IMG/VR virus record: IMGVR_UViG_3300044742_000201
Span: 1 to 35,414 of that record
DNA from: a virus
Length of the DNA stretch: 35,414 bases
Strand: one strand, 5' to 3'
In this document: positions 7,245 through 15,991 of the stretch, one piece after another
Position numbering within the stretch: position 1 is the stretch's first letter
Layout of the letters: the number at the start of each line of letters is the position of its first letter
Translations under genes and position numbers: made by a program
The notes under the pieces: generated by a model
Told to the model about the DNA's origin: nothing
Seen by the model: only the letters and a program-made list of their open reading frames with translations
Database searches by the model: none

Positions 7245-10200
7245 AACCTTTTATCTATTGAACACTGCCGCAGCGTCTCCGTTTTTCGGAGGCAGCTTGC
7301 AGGATGGCGGTTCGGCTCCCGCCGCAGCGGCGTCTACCTTTGGCTGGACTGTCGCGAAGGTTTCGACAGCGACGCCGTACTGGCGAGGCCGCATCGGCGC
7401 GTCGGCCACGGCGAACGTATCCTCTGCAAGCTCCGGCCTGTCCAATCTTTCCTTGGTCAAGGGAACGGGCGCGACCAACACAACGGCGTCCAACGCCTTT
7501 CGATCTGCAACGCCCTACACAGGAGTATTCGCCAACACCAACTGGACGTTCAACTTCGGTGTCAGGACGGGCGCGGCATCTCATGCGGGGCGCATGAGAT
7601 TTCAGCTATGGGGCAGCCAGAATGCTGACGGCTCCAATGCGAGGACTATTTTCAGCCCCCAGCAAGCCAGCATCGTAACGCTAGCTGCGACGGCCACGAC
7701 CTACACCAGCACCCTCGCCGTTTCTGCGGGAGCGCAGATTTATCTGAACAACGAGTATCTGTTCCTTGAAGTGGAGTGGATGACGACGACGGCGGGAGGC
7801 TCCAACTCCTGTTCCACATTGTTTTATCAGTCGGCTGGCACCTTCGTTACGCCGGACTTCACGGTCCTCACGTCAACGGCAGATGCTTGGAACGCTGCTG
7901 ACCTGTTGAGCGCCACGCTGTCGAACGCAGACAAGACGGCCACGGCAACGGCGGCTTTCGGTGGCGTTCGTTCAACGCAGACTCGAACGAACGGCGCTGC
8001 CGGTAAATACTACGCTGAATTTTTAATGGGCAGCACGCCGCCTGAGTTTATCGGAGTCAATACACTCACTGTGCCGACCACGGGGAACGCGCAGTCGATT
8101 TACGTTTGGAGGGACGACGGCTCAATAACCTATGAAGGCACTCCCCTCGGGAGCGTTGGTGCGCCGGTTGCCTCGAACGATGTCATCGGCATGGCGTGGG
8201 ACACGTCGGCCAAGCTGGTTTGGTTTCGCAGGAACAACGGACTTTGGAATAACGACGCGGCGGCCAATCCACAGACAGGCACCAATGGGATCAGCGTCGC
8301 GTCGGCTCCGAATGTCCCCTTCGCACTGAGGGCGCGTCTTACAACTTCCAGCGTTGTCACCGTTCGCACTGAACTCGCTGAGCTGTCCTATAAAACCGAC
8401 AAGCCCAGCTTCACGTCGTGGATGGGTGAGGCGCTGCCAGCCGACTCGGGCGAACGCTACTGGCGCGGCGGCACCGCGACATGGGACGCGACAGCCGGAA
8501 GCAAGTGGGCCGACACGGTCGGTGGCGCGTCGGGCGCGTCGGTGCCGAACAACACGCACGATGTTTTCTTTGATGCGACCAGCGGCGCTGCAACTGTCAC
8601 TCTTGGAATTACCACGACCGTCAAGGGTGTAATCTTCACCGGCTTTACCGGAACGTTTGATTCGACATCTGGCGCGAACTCTCTCAGCGTCGGCGGAAAT
8701 CTGACGCTGTCGTCCGGCATGACGCTGGGGTTTCCGTTTGCGGGCATTGCCTTCAACAGTGCGCTTCCAAAAACAATCACCAGCGCGGGCAAGACATTTC
8801 CGTCTGGGGTGACGCTCAACGCCGCGGCGACCTACACGCTGGCCGACGACCTGTCGTCTACTGGAAACATTACGCTTTCGGCTGGCACGTTAAACGCCAA
8901 CGATAAAAACGTCACCGCAGCTAATTTTATTGCCTCCGGTGCTTCTACGACCCTGTCGATGGGCAGCGGCATCTGGACGATAACCAGTTCCGGCTCGCAG
9001 GCGGTTTCTGTGGCTGCGGCGATGACGGTCAACTGCGGCACCAGCACGATCCGCTTCACTGACACGTCAGTCAATCCGAAGCAGTTCATTGGCAACGGCA
9101 AGACCTACTACAACGTAGAGAACAGAACGACCGGCACCGGCGGCTTGACCATAACCGGGTCCAATACGTTCAACAGCATTGATATCTCGGTTGGCACCAC
9201 CGCACGCCGCGTCTACTTTGTCGCTGGGACGACGACCACCGTCAACGAATTGAAGCAGAGCGCAGGCACCGGGAACATACTCAGTAGTTCATCGTCTGCC
9301 GCGCACACGCTGGTCGATGCGGACGGCGGCGAGAACGTTCTGGCGCAGACGGCTGTCAGTTGGTCGAACGCCAGCGGCGCGGTCTTCAAGTACGGCACTG
9401 ACGGCGGCAACAACACCGGATGGGAAACCGCCGTCGTCCTTCCTGCAGAAGGCACCGGCGCTCTCGCGGCGCAGAACGCAACGACCAACATCTTCGGCAA
9501 GTCGGAGTCGGTCGGCACAGGTGCGTTGGCCAACCCTGATCTTTCCAAGATCGTCGGCACCGGCACCACCTTCTGGAATGCAAGCGGCGCACTTGCTGCG
9601 AGCATCGCGGACCTCGACGCTGTCGGCGCAGTCACCACGCCGCCAGCATTCGGCACGGGTGTTCTGACATCGAGCGCCACCGATCTCGATGCGTTCGGCA
9701 ATGTGCGCTCGACCGGCACGGGCGCGCTGGTCGCGGTTGCGAGTTCGCGCGGAAATACTTTGCCGTACTCGCAAGAGTTTGGGTCTGGCGGGTGGGCGGT
9801 CAACAATGCCACCGTGACGGCCAACGCTCTCGCGGCACCTGATGGGACGATAACTGCGGAACGTGTTGCCGACACGGCGGCCAATGCGCTTCACAACTTG
9901 ATGGAGTACGCCAGCGGGACTGAGGCTATCGGCTCGTACACGTATTCAATTCATGCCAAGGCCGGTTCGCTTTCTTGGGTCAAGCTTTATTACAGTAGCA
10001 GCATAGGAGGTTGGGCTAACTTCAATCTGTCGAATGGAACGGTCGGACAAACCACCCAAGCCACCGCCAACATCACTCCATTGGGGGACGGCTGGTATCG
10101 CTGTTCAATAACGCTTTCGATTGTCTCGGCAGGAGGCGGTAGCCAACAATGCTACATCCTGATGGCGCAGGGCGACACCGGCCTGTCGCCGTATGTCGGG

Positions 10201-11994
10201 TCTGGCGGCACGATCAACATCTGGGGCGTGCAGCTAGAGAGGGGCAGCGTCGCCACCCCCTACATTCCGACGACGGCCTCCGCTGTATTCGTGGCCGAGA
10301 CTCTGGTCGGCACCGGCATCACGCAAGTCGTTGCTACGGGTGCGCTCGCTGCTTCGATCTCGGCGTTGGCTGGCGTCGGCCTATCGGAATCGAAGCAAAC
10401 CTCTGCGGCGCTGCAGGCGCAGACCAACTTCTTGCAGCTTGGCAATGGTCTGTCGTCATCGACCGGCACCGCCGCGCTACTGTCTTCTGACAGCGCCATC
10501 GCAGGCTCTGTTGTTCTCGTTCCCGTCACCGGCACGGGCGCATTGGTGGCGGGTGTCGCAACGGTTGCCGGTGGAATTGTTTTTCTGCGGCCAGACAGCG
10601 ATATCGTGCTGGATGGTTGGACCGATCAGGCGGATGGCACGACCAACATCTTTACGTCCATCGACGAGCCGAGTGCGGGCGACCTCGACTACGTGCAGTC
10701 ACCATCCATTGCGGGCGGCGGTGCTGGCGGCGACACCACCATTACGATTGGTCCTGCCGCAGCATCTGCCTTCTATTACGGATTTCCGGGTTACACCAAG
10801 CTGAGCCAATCGTTCACCTCGGTTGGCAACACTGTTTTGTCAGTCAAGGCTTGGTTGTCTACGTCGAACTTCCCGTCCGACAATGTGGTGATGAAACTCT
10901 ACACGGCTGACGCTAATCACTACCCGGCAACGCTGATTGCAACCGCTGACAATGTTATACCGGGCAATTCATTGCCAGCGAACGTAGCGACCGTCCCGGA
11001 GAATGTGGAATGCACGTTCACGTTCACGGGCGTATCGGTGACGCCGGGTGTTGAATATTGCATCGTGTTTGAGCGCAGCGGAACGATAACTTATTCCAGT
11101 TACTATATCGTAAGACAGAATACGGTCGCACCCTTGTACACTGGCGGCATACTGGCTTCCTTTAACAACGTATCTTGGTCTGTGGCTGTATCAATCCAAA
11201 ACACCGATCTAAATCTCGTCATCGAGCAAGCCAACGTGCTGACCATCGGCAACTTGGCAGCCACGGACCCGCTGCTGTGGGGCAACTCGTCGTTCCAGAA
11301 GTTTACGCAGAGTTTTGTCGCCGTCGGCACGTCCATTTTGAAAATCCGGACCAACTTAAAGAGAAACAATAATCCGCCGGATGGCGTGCAGATTAGAATT
11401 TTTACGGCTGACGCGAACCACAAGCCGCTAACGCAAGTCGGCGCTGCGTCGAGTGTGGTCGCCGGGAGTTCGATATCAACGGCGGTGTACGCGCTTTACG
11501 AGTTCACGTTTGCCCCGCCTGTGCCGGTCACCCAAGGCGTCGAGTATTGCTTTGTCGTTGAACGAACCCGCGACGATCTCTATTACACCTCTGATAATTA
11601 CAACACGATCTTTGACGTGACGGCTCCGTATGCGGCTGGTCAGTGGCACTACTGGACCGGCTCGGCGTGGAGCGCGACTTACGCCACGATGTTCGACCAG
11701 CCCGCCGAGATCGTCCACGCGGGCGGAGCACCAGCGCCCGATCTCAAGGTACGGCTGTTCGACGGCGCAACACAGGTTGCGGAATGGTCGCACAGCGGCG
11801 TCACAGATACGTTCGCCGATGCGGAGCAGACGCTGACCGAACCGCAGCGTGCGCTGATCTCGAACTACGCAAACTTGTTTGCTGAACTCGACGACAATCA
11901 GGGCAACGTCTACCGCTTTGCGCTTGGCGATCCGGTTGGAAGCGTTTCTTCTCCGGTCAAGGTCAAGTACCGCTACAAGAAGCTCGCCGCCTAA
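7234..11994 (+). CDS. Giant multi-domain tail/adhesin protein (SPRY-like, carbohydrate-binding-like, GTGAL repeats)
   Basis: A 1586-residue protein; ATG 7234 is chosen because MAVKTFYLLNTAAASP looks like a true phage N-terminus and the upstream extension is low complexity. Residues 215-390 resemble a SPRY/B30.2-type domain. RYWRGGTATWDATAGSKW at about 408-425 opens a beta-strand-rich part to about 735. From 740 come GTGAL-type repeats, interrupted at about 838-1012 by a carbohydrate-binding-like domain (YSQEF, GWYRCS, WGVQLERG), then more repeats to about 1114. Two related domains follow at about 1183-1290 and 1352-1460, each with the words LYTADANH or IFTADANH and GVEYC. Probably a host-binding virion protein. 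Confidence 0.85.
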   Translation: MAVKTFYLLNTAAASPFFGGSLQDGGSAPAAAASTFGWTVAKVSTATPYWRGRIGASATANVSSASSGLSNLSLVKGTGATNTTASNAFRSATPYTGVFANTNWTFNFGVRTGAASHAGRMRFQLWGSQNADGSNARTIFSPQQASIVTLAATATTYTSTLAVSAGAQIYLNNEYLFLEVEWMTTTAGGSNSCSTLFYQSAGTFVTPDFTVLTSTADAWNAADLLSATLSNADKTATATAAFGGVRSTQTRTNGAAGKYYAEFLMGSTPPEFIGVNTLTVPTTGNAQSIYVWRDDGSITYEGTPLGSVGAPVASNDVIGMAWDTSAKLVWFRRNNGLWNNDAAANPQTGTNGISVASAPNVPFALRARLTTSSVVTVRTELAELSYKTDKPSFTSWMGEALPADSGERYWRGGTATWDATAGSKWADTVGGASGASVPNNTHDVFFDATSGAATVTLGITTTVKGVIFTGFTGTFDSTSGANSLSVGGNLTLSSGMTLGFPFAGIAFNSALPKTITSAGKTFPSGVTLNAAATYTLADDLSSTGNITLSAGTLNANDKNVTAANFIASGASTTLSMGSGIWTITSSGSQAVSVAAAMTVNCGTSTIRFTDTSVNPKQFIGNGKTYYNVENRTTGTGGLTITGSNTFNSIDISVGTTARRVYFVAGTTTTVNELKQSAGTGNILSSSSSAAHTLVDADGGENVLAQTAVSWSNASGAVFKYGTDGGNNTGWETAVVLPAEGTGALAAQNATTNIFGKSESVGTGALANPDLSKIVGTGTTFWNASGALAASIADLDAVGAVTTPPAFGTGVLTSSATDLDAFGNVRSTGTGALVAVASSRGNTLPYSQEFGSGGWAVNNATVTANALAAPDGTITAERVADTAANALHNLMEYASGTEAIGSYTYSIHAKAGSLSWVKLYYSSSIGGWANFNLSNGTVGQTTQATANITPLGDGWYRCSITLSIVSAGGGSQQCYILMAQGDTGLSPYVGSGGTINIWGVQLERGSVATPYIPTTASAVFVAETLVGTGITQVVATGALAASISALAGVGLSESKQTSAALQAQTNFLQLGNGLSSSTGTAALLSSDSAIAGSVVLVPVTGTGALVAGVATVAGGIVFLRPDSDIVLDGWTDQADGTTNIFTSIDEPSAGDLDYVQSPSIAGGGAGGDTTITIGPAAASAFYYGFPGYTKLSQSFTSVGNTVLSVKAWLSTSNFPSDNVVMKLYTADANHYPATLIATADNVIPGNSLPANVATVPENVECTFTFTGVSVTPGVEYCIVFERSGTITYSSYYIVRQNTVAPLYTGGILASFNNVSWSVAVSIQNTDLNLVIEQANVLTIGNLAATDPLLWGNSSFQKFTQSFVAVGTSILKIRTNLKRNNNPPDGVQIRIFTADANHKPLTQVGAASSVVAGSSISTAVYALYEFTFAPPVPVTQGVEYCFVVERTRDDLYYTSDNYNTIFDVTAPYAAGQWHYWTGSAWSATYATMFDQPAEIVHAGGAPAPDLKVRLFDGATQVAEWSHSGVTDTFADAEQTLTEPQRALISNYANLFAELDDNQGNVYRFALGDPVGSVSSPVKVKYRYKKLAA
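9451..9729 (+). repeat. First GTGAL repeat block in the giant adhesin
   Basis: About five units of roughly 21 residues, each opening with GTGAL, SGAL, GTGV or a close variant and carrying a central apolar stretch. The array stops abruptly where a carbohydrate-binding-like domain begins, and resumes after it. Confidence 0.75.
10309..10575 (+). repeat. Second GTGAL repeat block in the giant adhesin
   Basis: About four to five further units of the same ~21-residue repeat (TGALAAS, SAALQAQ, GTAALLS, GTGALVAG) following the carbohydrate-binding-like domain. Their match to the repeat that fills the next gene suggests a shared origin. Confidence 0.75.
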
Positions 11995-12005
11995 AGGGGA
12001 GCGCC

Positions 12006-14255
12006 ATGGCACGTATCGTCGTCTCGTGGTTCACCCTTGAGGGTGCGCAGCTTCCTGTCGTTGCGGGAACGGGTGCGCTTGTTACGACGACCGGCGCGGT
12101 CACCAGTTTCGGTGTCTCGGAGTCGTTCGGTATCGGCCTATTGCCGGCGATTACGAATCGCTTCGAACTGATCGGCACCGGCACTTCGTCCATCGCCGCG
12201 ACCGGTGTTCTGACTACATCGACGACAGCCATTGTTGCTCCGGGTATTTCACAGTCGCGACAGACATCGGCGGCGCTGGCTTCGGTGGCCAGTATCGGAG
12301 TTGGTTCCGGCATTTCGCGTTCGGTCAGCACCTCAGCGGCGCTGACGGCGAACGTTTCGACCATCGTCGCTGTCGGCATTGGCAATCTCGCCACCGGCAC
12401 GGGCGCGCTGACATCTGTTGCTGCCCTCGCGGGCGCGGGTGCGACATCGTGGCGCGCAACGGGTGCGCTCGTTGTATCGGTTGCGGATGTCGATGGTGTT
12501 GGCATCAACGCATGGCGCGCAACCGGCACGATGCCTGCGCAGGGTGCGACCACTGTCGCGCCGGGTGTTTCGTCTTCGAGCGGTGCGGGTGCGCTGCAAA
12601 CGCTATCGACGTTGACAGGCGTCGGGTTTGTTGCCACCGGAATATCCGGCATCGGCAACCTGACTTCGTTCGCGACCCTGACATCGGTTGGCATTTCGCG
12701 CTCGATCAGCACGTCGGCAGCATTGGTCAATGCGCCGTCGGCCATTGTTGCGCCGGGACTTTCGAGTTCACTCGGCACCGGCACGATGCCGAGCGCACCG
12801 GGCGCACTGCTGGCCTCCGGACTCGGCTCGTCGGTTGGCACCGCATCGCTGGCGGCACAAGTCTCGACGCTCGTCAGTGTCGGTGCCTCGCGCTGGGTGG
12901 CGACCGGCGCATTGCCTGCGGGCTCCGCGTCCATTGTCTCGGCGGGTCTGGTGCGGTGGGCCGCATCTGGCGCGGTGAGTTCTGGCGCGGCAGCGTTGGT
13001 CGCCACCGGCATTTCATCCTCGCGGTCGGTGGCGGCTGCGCTGCAGGCAACGGTCGCGAATGTTGTCGGCGCGGAAGGTGTCGTTGTCATTCAAGGCACT
13101 GGCACGATGCCGTCGCAGTCGGCGTCGGTCGCCGGCGTCGGTCGTCAAATTGCCTCGGGTACAGGGGCGCTGGTTCTTCCCTCGGCGACTCTGGCTGGCG
13201 TCGGTCTGTCGGGGTCACAGGGCACTGCTCCCCTGTCCTCGCAGACCGCCGTCATCAGCGGTACAGGACAGAATAACGTTTTCGGCACGGGCGCGCTGGC
13301 GCCGAATGTTTCCAATGTCGTCGGTGCGGGTAAAACCGGCTGGACCGCATCCGGCAGTCTGTCTGCTCAGGCTGCAACAGTATCGGCCACTGGATCGTCG
13401 ACTTGGATCGCATCGGGCGCGCTGTCTGCCGGTCAAGTCGCATTCACCGGCGCGGGGTTGTCGTCTTCCACTGCGACGGCTCAGTTATTGGCAGCGCGCT
13501 CGACCCTCATGGGATTCGAGGGCGTCGTCATCATCGGCGGCACTGGCGCGCTGCAGGCGCAGTCCCGATTGGTCGATGGCGAAGGTGCAGTCAGTTCGCA
13601 GGGTATCGGCACGCTGGTCGTCGTCGATCGTGCCGACGTGGTCGGGTCAGGATATTCGGGGGCGGTCGGCACTGGCGCGCTGGTCAGCACCGCGGTCGTA
13701 TCTGGTGTTGGATCTTCTAGAGTAGAGGGTCTAGGTTCTCTATCGGCGAAGCCTGCCACGATCTTCGGGGCGGCGTTCCTGTCGACTCAGGGCGCGGGTA
13801 TTCTGGAGGCGCGAAACACCGAAGTCGACGGTATCGGCGTTGTCCAGGCAACCGGTTGGGGAATTCTACATCCTTCCACGTTCGCGACCGTCGCAGGCGC
13901 GGGCACAGTTGGTGTCGTTGGAACCGGTGTTCTTAATTCTAGACGAGCGCTGCTGTCTGGTGCGGCCGCGATCGTTACGGAAGGAATCGGAAACCTCGCC
14001 GCGTCGCCTGCTACAATTATCGGCCGCGAGCAAATCATTATCGTCACTGTGGGCAGTGGCGCGCTTCAGGCCGGATTCGTTAGGGTCGTTGGATCAGATA
14101 GTCCAGTCTGGGTCACGCCAGAGACGAAGCCTCTGCCAGGATCGTATCCTGGCACAACGCAGTGGGTGAATCATGGCACGACAACGTGGAGGCCGGGCGG
14201 AACAGCAGCACCGACGTTGCCGCCTCCGCCGTGGTGGCTGAATAGAGTGGCATGA
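12006..14255 (+). CDS. Protein made of ~32 GTGAL-type repeats
   Basis: A 749-residue protein with a clear ribosome binding site (AAGGGGAG). A 20-residue lead (MARIVVSWFTLEGAQLPVVA) is followed by about 32 units of some 21 residues each. Each unit has the form (T/S)G(A/T)L, small residues, an apolar core, then G-x-G and a variable end. A non-repetitive 52-residue tail is rich in Trp, Pro and Thr. The repeats contain no Cys and few charges, suggesting a beta solenoid or extended shaft. Position among fibre genes implies a fibre stalk or spacer. I cannot assign it to a named family with confidence. Its stop overlaps the next start (ATGA). Confidence 0.85.
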   Translation: MARIVVSWFTLEGAQLPVVAGTGALVTTTGAVTSFGVSESFGIGLLPAITNRFELIGTGTSSIAATGVLTTSTTAIVAPGISQSRQTSAALASVASIGVGSGISRSVSTSAALTANVSTIVAVGIGNLATGTGALTSVAALAGAGATSWRATGALVVSVADVDGVGINAWRATGTMPAQGATTVAPGVSSSSGAGALQTLSTLTGVGFVATGISGIGNLTSFATLTSVGISRSISTSAALVNAPSAIVAPGLSSSLGTGTMPSAPGALLASGLGSSVGTASLAAQVSTLVSVGASRWVATGALPAGSASIVSAGLVRWAASGAVSSGAAALVATGISSSRSVAAALQATVANVVGAEGVVVIQGTGTMPSQSASVAGVGRQIASGTGALVLPSATLAGVGLSGSQGTAPLSSQTAVISGTGQNNVFGTGALAPNVSNVVGAGKTGWTASGSLSAQAATVSATGSSTWIASGALSAGQVAFTGAGLSSSTATAQLLAARSTLMGFEGVVIIGGTGALQAQSRLVDGEGAVSSQGIGTLVVVDRADVVGSGYSGAVGTGALVSTAVVSGVGSSRVEGLGSLSAKPATIFGAAFLSTQGAGILEARNTEVDGIGVVQATGWGILHPSTFATVAGAGTVGVVGTGVLNSRRALLSGAAAIVTEGIGNLAASPATIIGREQIIIVTVGSGALQAGFVRVVGSDSPVWVTPETKPLPGSYPGTTQWVNHGTTTWRPGGTAAPTLPPPPWWLNRVA
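12066..14096 (+). repeat. Array of about 32 degenerate 63-bp coding repeats
   Basis: Unit length varies between roughly 19 and 24 residues, with codon changes between copies, so it is an old, diverged array rather than a fresh tandem expansion. Recurrent DNA words such as GGCACGGGCGCGCTG are shared between units and with the preceding gene, giving scope for recombination. The period also produces long false frames on the opposite strand. Confidence 0.85.
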
Positions 14256-15991
14256 GCAGTAAAGCGAAAATCCGTGGTCGTATTGTGCAGAAGGCTGCGC
14301 CTCCTGCGCAACCGGCTGATCCGTTGGCGTGGCATATTAATCGGCTTCAGACTGACGATAACGGTCAGCCTTTGATGGAAGGTATCTTCTCGAACTACAA
14401 CGACGACATCGTTCTTGAGGCGGACGAGAATACGCTGATCGGACGTGCGGGTCCGGGGCGTGGACCGGTGCAGCGGTTTGAAATCGGCGACGGATTGCGT
14501 GTTGAAGACGGCGTGATCATCGGTGAAGGCGGCGGTGAAAAGGGTGACCCAGGACCACCGGGTCCAGCTGGTCCTGTCGGGCCGCAAGGTCCGGCGGGCG
14601 CGTCGTCATCGATGTGGCTGTATCGTTTCGACAGTGGGACTTCGTACACCGATCCCGGCGCGGGACGTTACAGGATGAATCAGTCTGCGCCGTCCACCGC
14701 GACCAAGCTGTACGTTGATCGGCTGACACAGGATGGACTTGATCCGACCAGCGTGTTCACGCTGGCCACGTTCGACGATGAGTTCATCATTCAAGAGCGC
14801 GGGATGGCGGCTCGCCATCAGAAATGGAAGTTGCTGGGACCGGCCACGATCGTTGGCGGTGACTGGTTCGAAGTGCCGGTCGAGTTCGTTTCGGCGCAGG
14901 GTGCGCCGTTCAGTAACAACAACGAAGTCACGTTCTTGTTGCGCACGCGCGGCCAGCCCGGTCCGGTTGGTCCGGCCGGTCCGATCGGCCCCGTGGGTCC
15001 ACAAGGTCCGCAAGGTTTTCAGGGAACCAAGGGCGATACTGGAAACACGGGTCCGGTCGGCGGTCAAGGACCACAGGGCATTCAAGGTCCGCAAGGACAG
15101 CAGGGTGTCGTCGGGCCGAAGGGCGATCAAGGTGACCAAGGTATCCAAGGCAACACGGGTGCGACCGGAGCGAAGGGCGACAAGGGCGATCAGGGTGACC
15201 TTGGCCCGACTGGCAACACGGGTGCGACGGGACCGCAGGGCATCCAAGGACCGAAAGGTGATCCAGGATCTTTAGGCGCCGACGAAGCACCGATAGACGG
15301 CAAGATCTACGGCCGGAAGAACGAGGCGTGGGCCGAAGTTGAAAGTGGCTCGTCGATCTTTGTCAACGATGCGCCGCCGATTGGTGCGCCGGACAACGCG
15401 CTGTGGTGGGACAGTGATTCCGGTATTCTCTATCTGCGCTACAACGACGGTGACTCTGTTCAATGGGTGCAGGCGGCGGCGACGGTGGGCGGCGGTCTGC
15501 CGCTTGAGGGAGGTACGCTCACCGGATTCCTGACGCTGCATGCTGATCCGACTGCGCTGCTGCACGCATCGACAAAGCAATACGTTGATACCAAGGTCGC
15601 CGCTGTCCCGGCTCCGGTCGCTGCTGCTACGACCAACGAGTACATCGCGAATTCTGCGCCAACGAAGATGCTCACGGGCGGCGCGGTGTGGGGTGCAGCG
15701 GCGGCGGTTCAGATCACCGATGGTGCAACTATCACGCTGAACCTGAGTCTCGGTTTCGATTTTTCCGGTGGCATCGGAACAGGCCGAACGATGGCCAATC
15801 CGATCAACGGCAAATCAGGACAGAAAGGAACGATCTTCCTGAACGCCGGATCGATCACGGCGTGGGGCAACAAGTGGTTCTTCCCCAGCGGGGTTAAGCC
15901 GATCTCGTCCGGTGGCGTCGATATCATTTCGTATGTTGTCGGCGGCGACGGGACGTCGATGTTCTGCACGGCCAACCAAGACTTCAAATAA
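14252..15991 (+). CDS. Collagen-like phage fibre protein
   Basis: A 579-residue protein starting in an ATGA overlap. It has an N-terminal phage fibre-type segment with a DPLAWHINRLQTDDNG stretch. A short collagen block follows (about residues 97-117, seven Gly-x-y triplets), then a globular domain (about 120-232). A long collagen block (about 234-341, some 36 triplets with GPQG, GPKGD, GATG) precedes a C-terminal region. That region includes the hinge sequence GGTLTGFLTLHADP with TKQYVDTKV, common in tail fibres, and a beta-rich tip. Collagen-like stretches form trimeric rods in phage fibres. Probably part of the receptor-binding apparatus. Confidence 0.9.
   Translation: MSSKAKIRGRIVQKAAPPAQPADPLAWHINRLQTDDNGQPLMEGIFSNYNDDIVLEADENTLIGRAGPGRGPVQRFEIGDGLRVEDGVIIGEGGGEKGDPGPPGPAGPVGPQGPAGASSSMWLYRFDSGTSYTDPGAGRYRMNQSAPSTATKLYVDRLTQDGLDPTSVFTLATFDDEFIIQERGMAARHQKWKLLGPATIVGGDWFEVPVEFVSAQGAPFSNNNEVTFLLRTRGQPGPVGPAGPIGPVGPQGPQGFQGTKGDTGNTGPVGGQGPQGIQGPQGQQGVVGPKGDQGDQGIQGNTGATGAKGDKGDQGDLGPTGNTGATGPQGIQGPKGDPGSLGADEAPIDGKIYGRKNEAWAEVESGSSIFVNDAPPIGAPDNALWWDSDSGILYLRYNDGDSVQWVQAAATVGGGLPLEGGTLTGFLTLHADPTALLHASTKQYVDTKVAAVPAPVAAATTNEYIANSAPTKMLTGGAVWGAAAAVQITDGATITLNLSLGFDFSGGIGTGRTMANPINGKSGQKGTIFLNAGSITAWGNKWFFPSGVKPISSGGVDIISYVVGGDGTSMFCTANQDFK

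Noticed and set aside
7234-11994. Tape-measure protein
   Set aside because: The length fits, but the sequence is beta-rich with SPRY-like and carbohydrate-binding-like domains and lacks the long helices of tape measures.
11963-13090. Long 375-codon frame on the - strand
   Set aside because: It lies opposite the GTGAL repeat gene. Its Ala/Pro/Thr composition simply mirrors the repeat period and the third-position bias of the + strand gene, and it has no ribosome binding site or recognisable domain.
12066-14096. CRISPR-like array
   Set aside because: The repeats have degenerate sequence, continuous open reading frame and no unique spacers of constant length. They are coding repeats.
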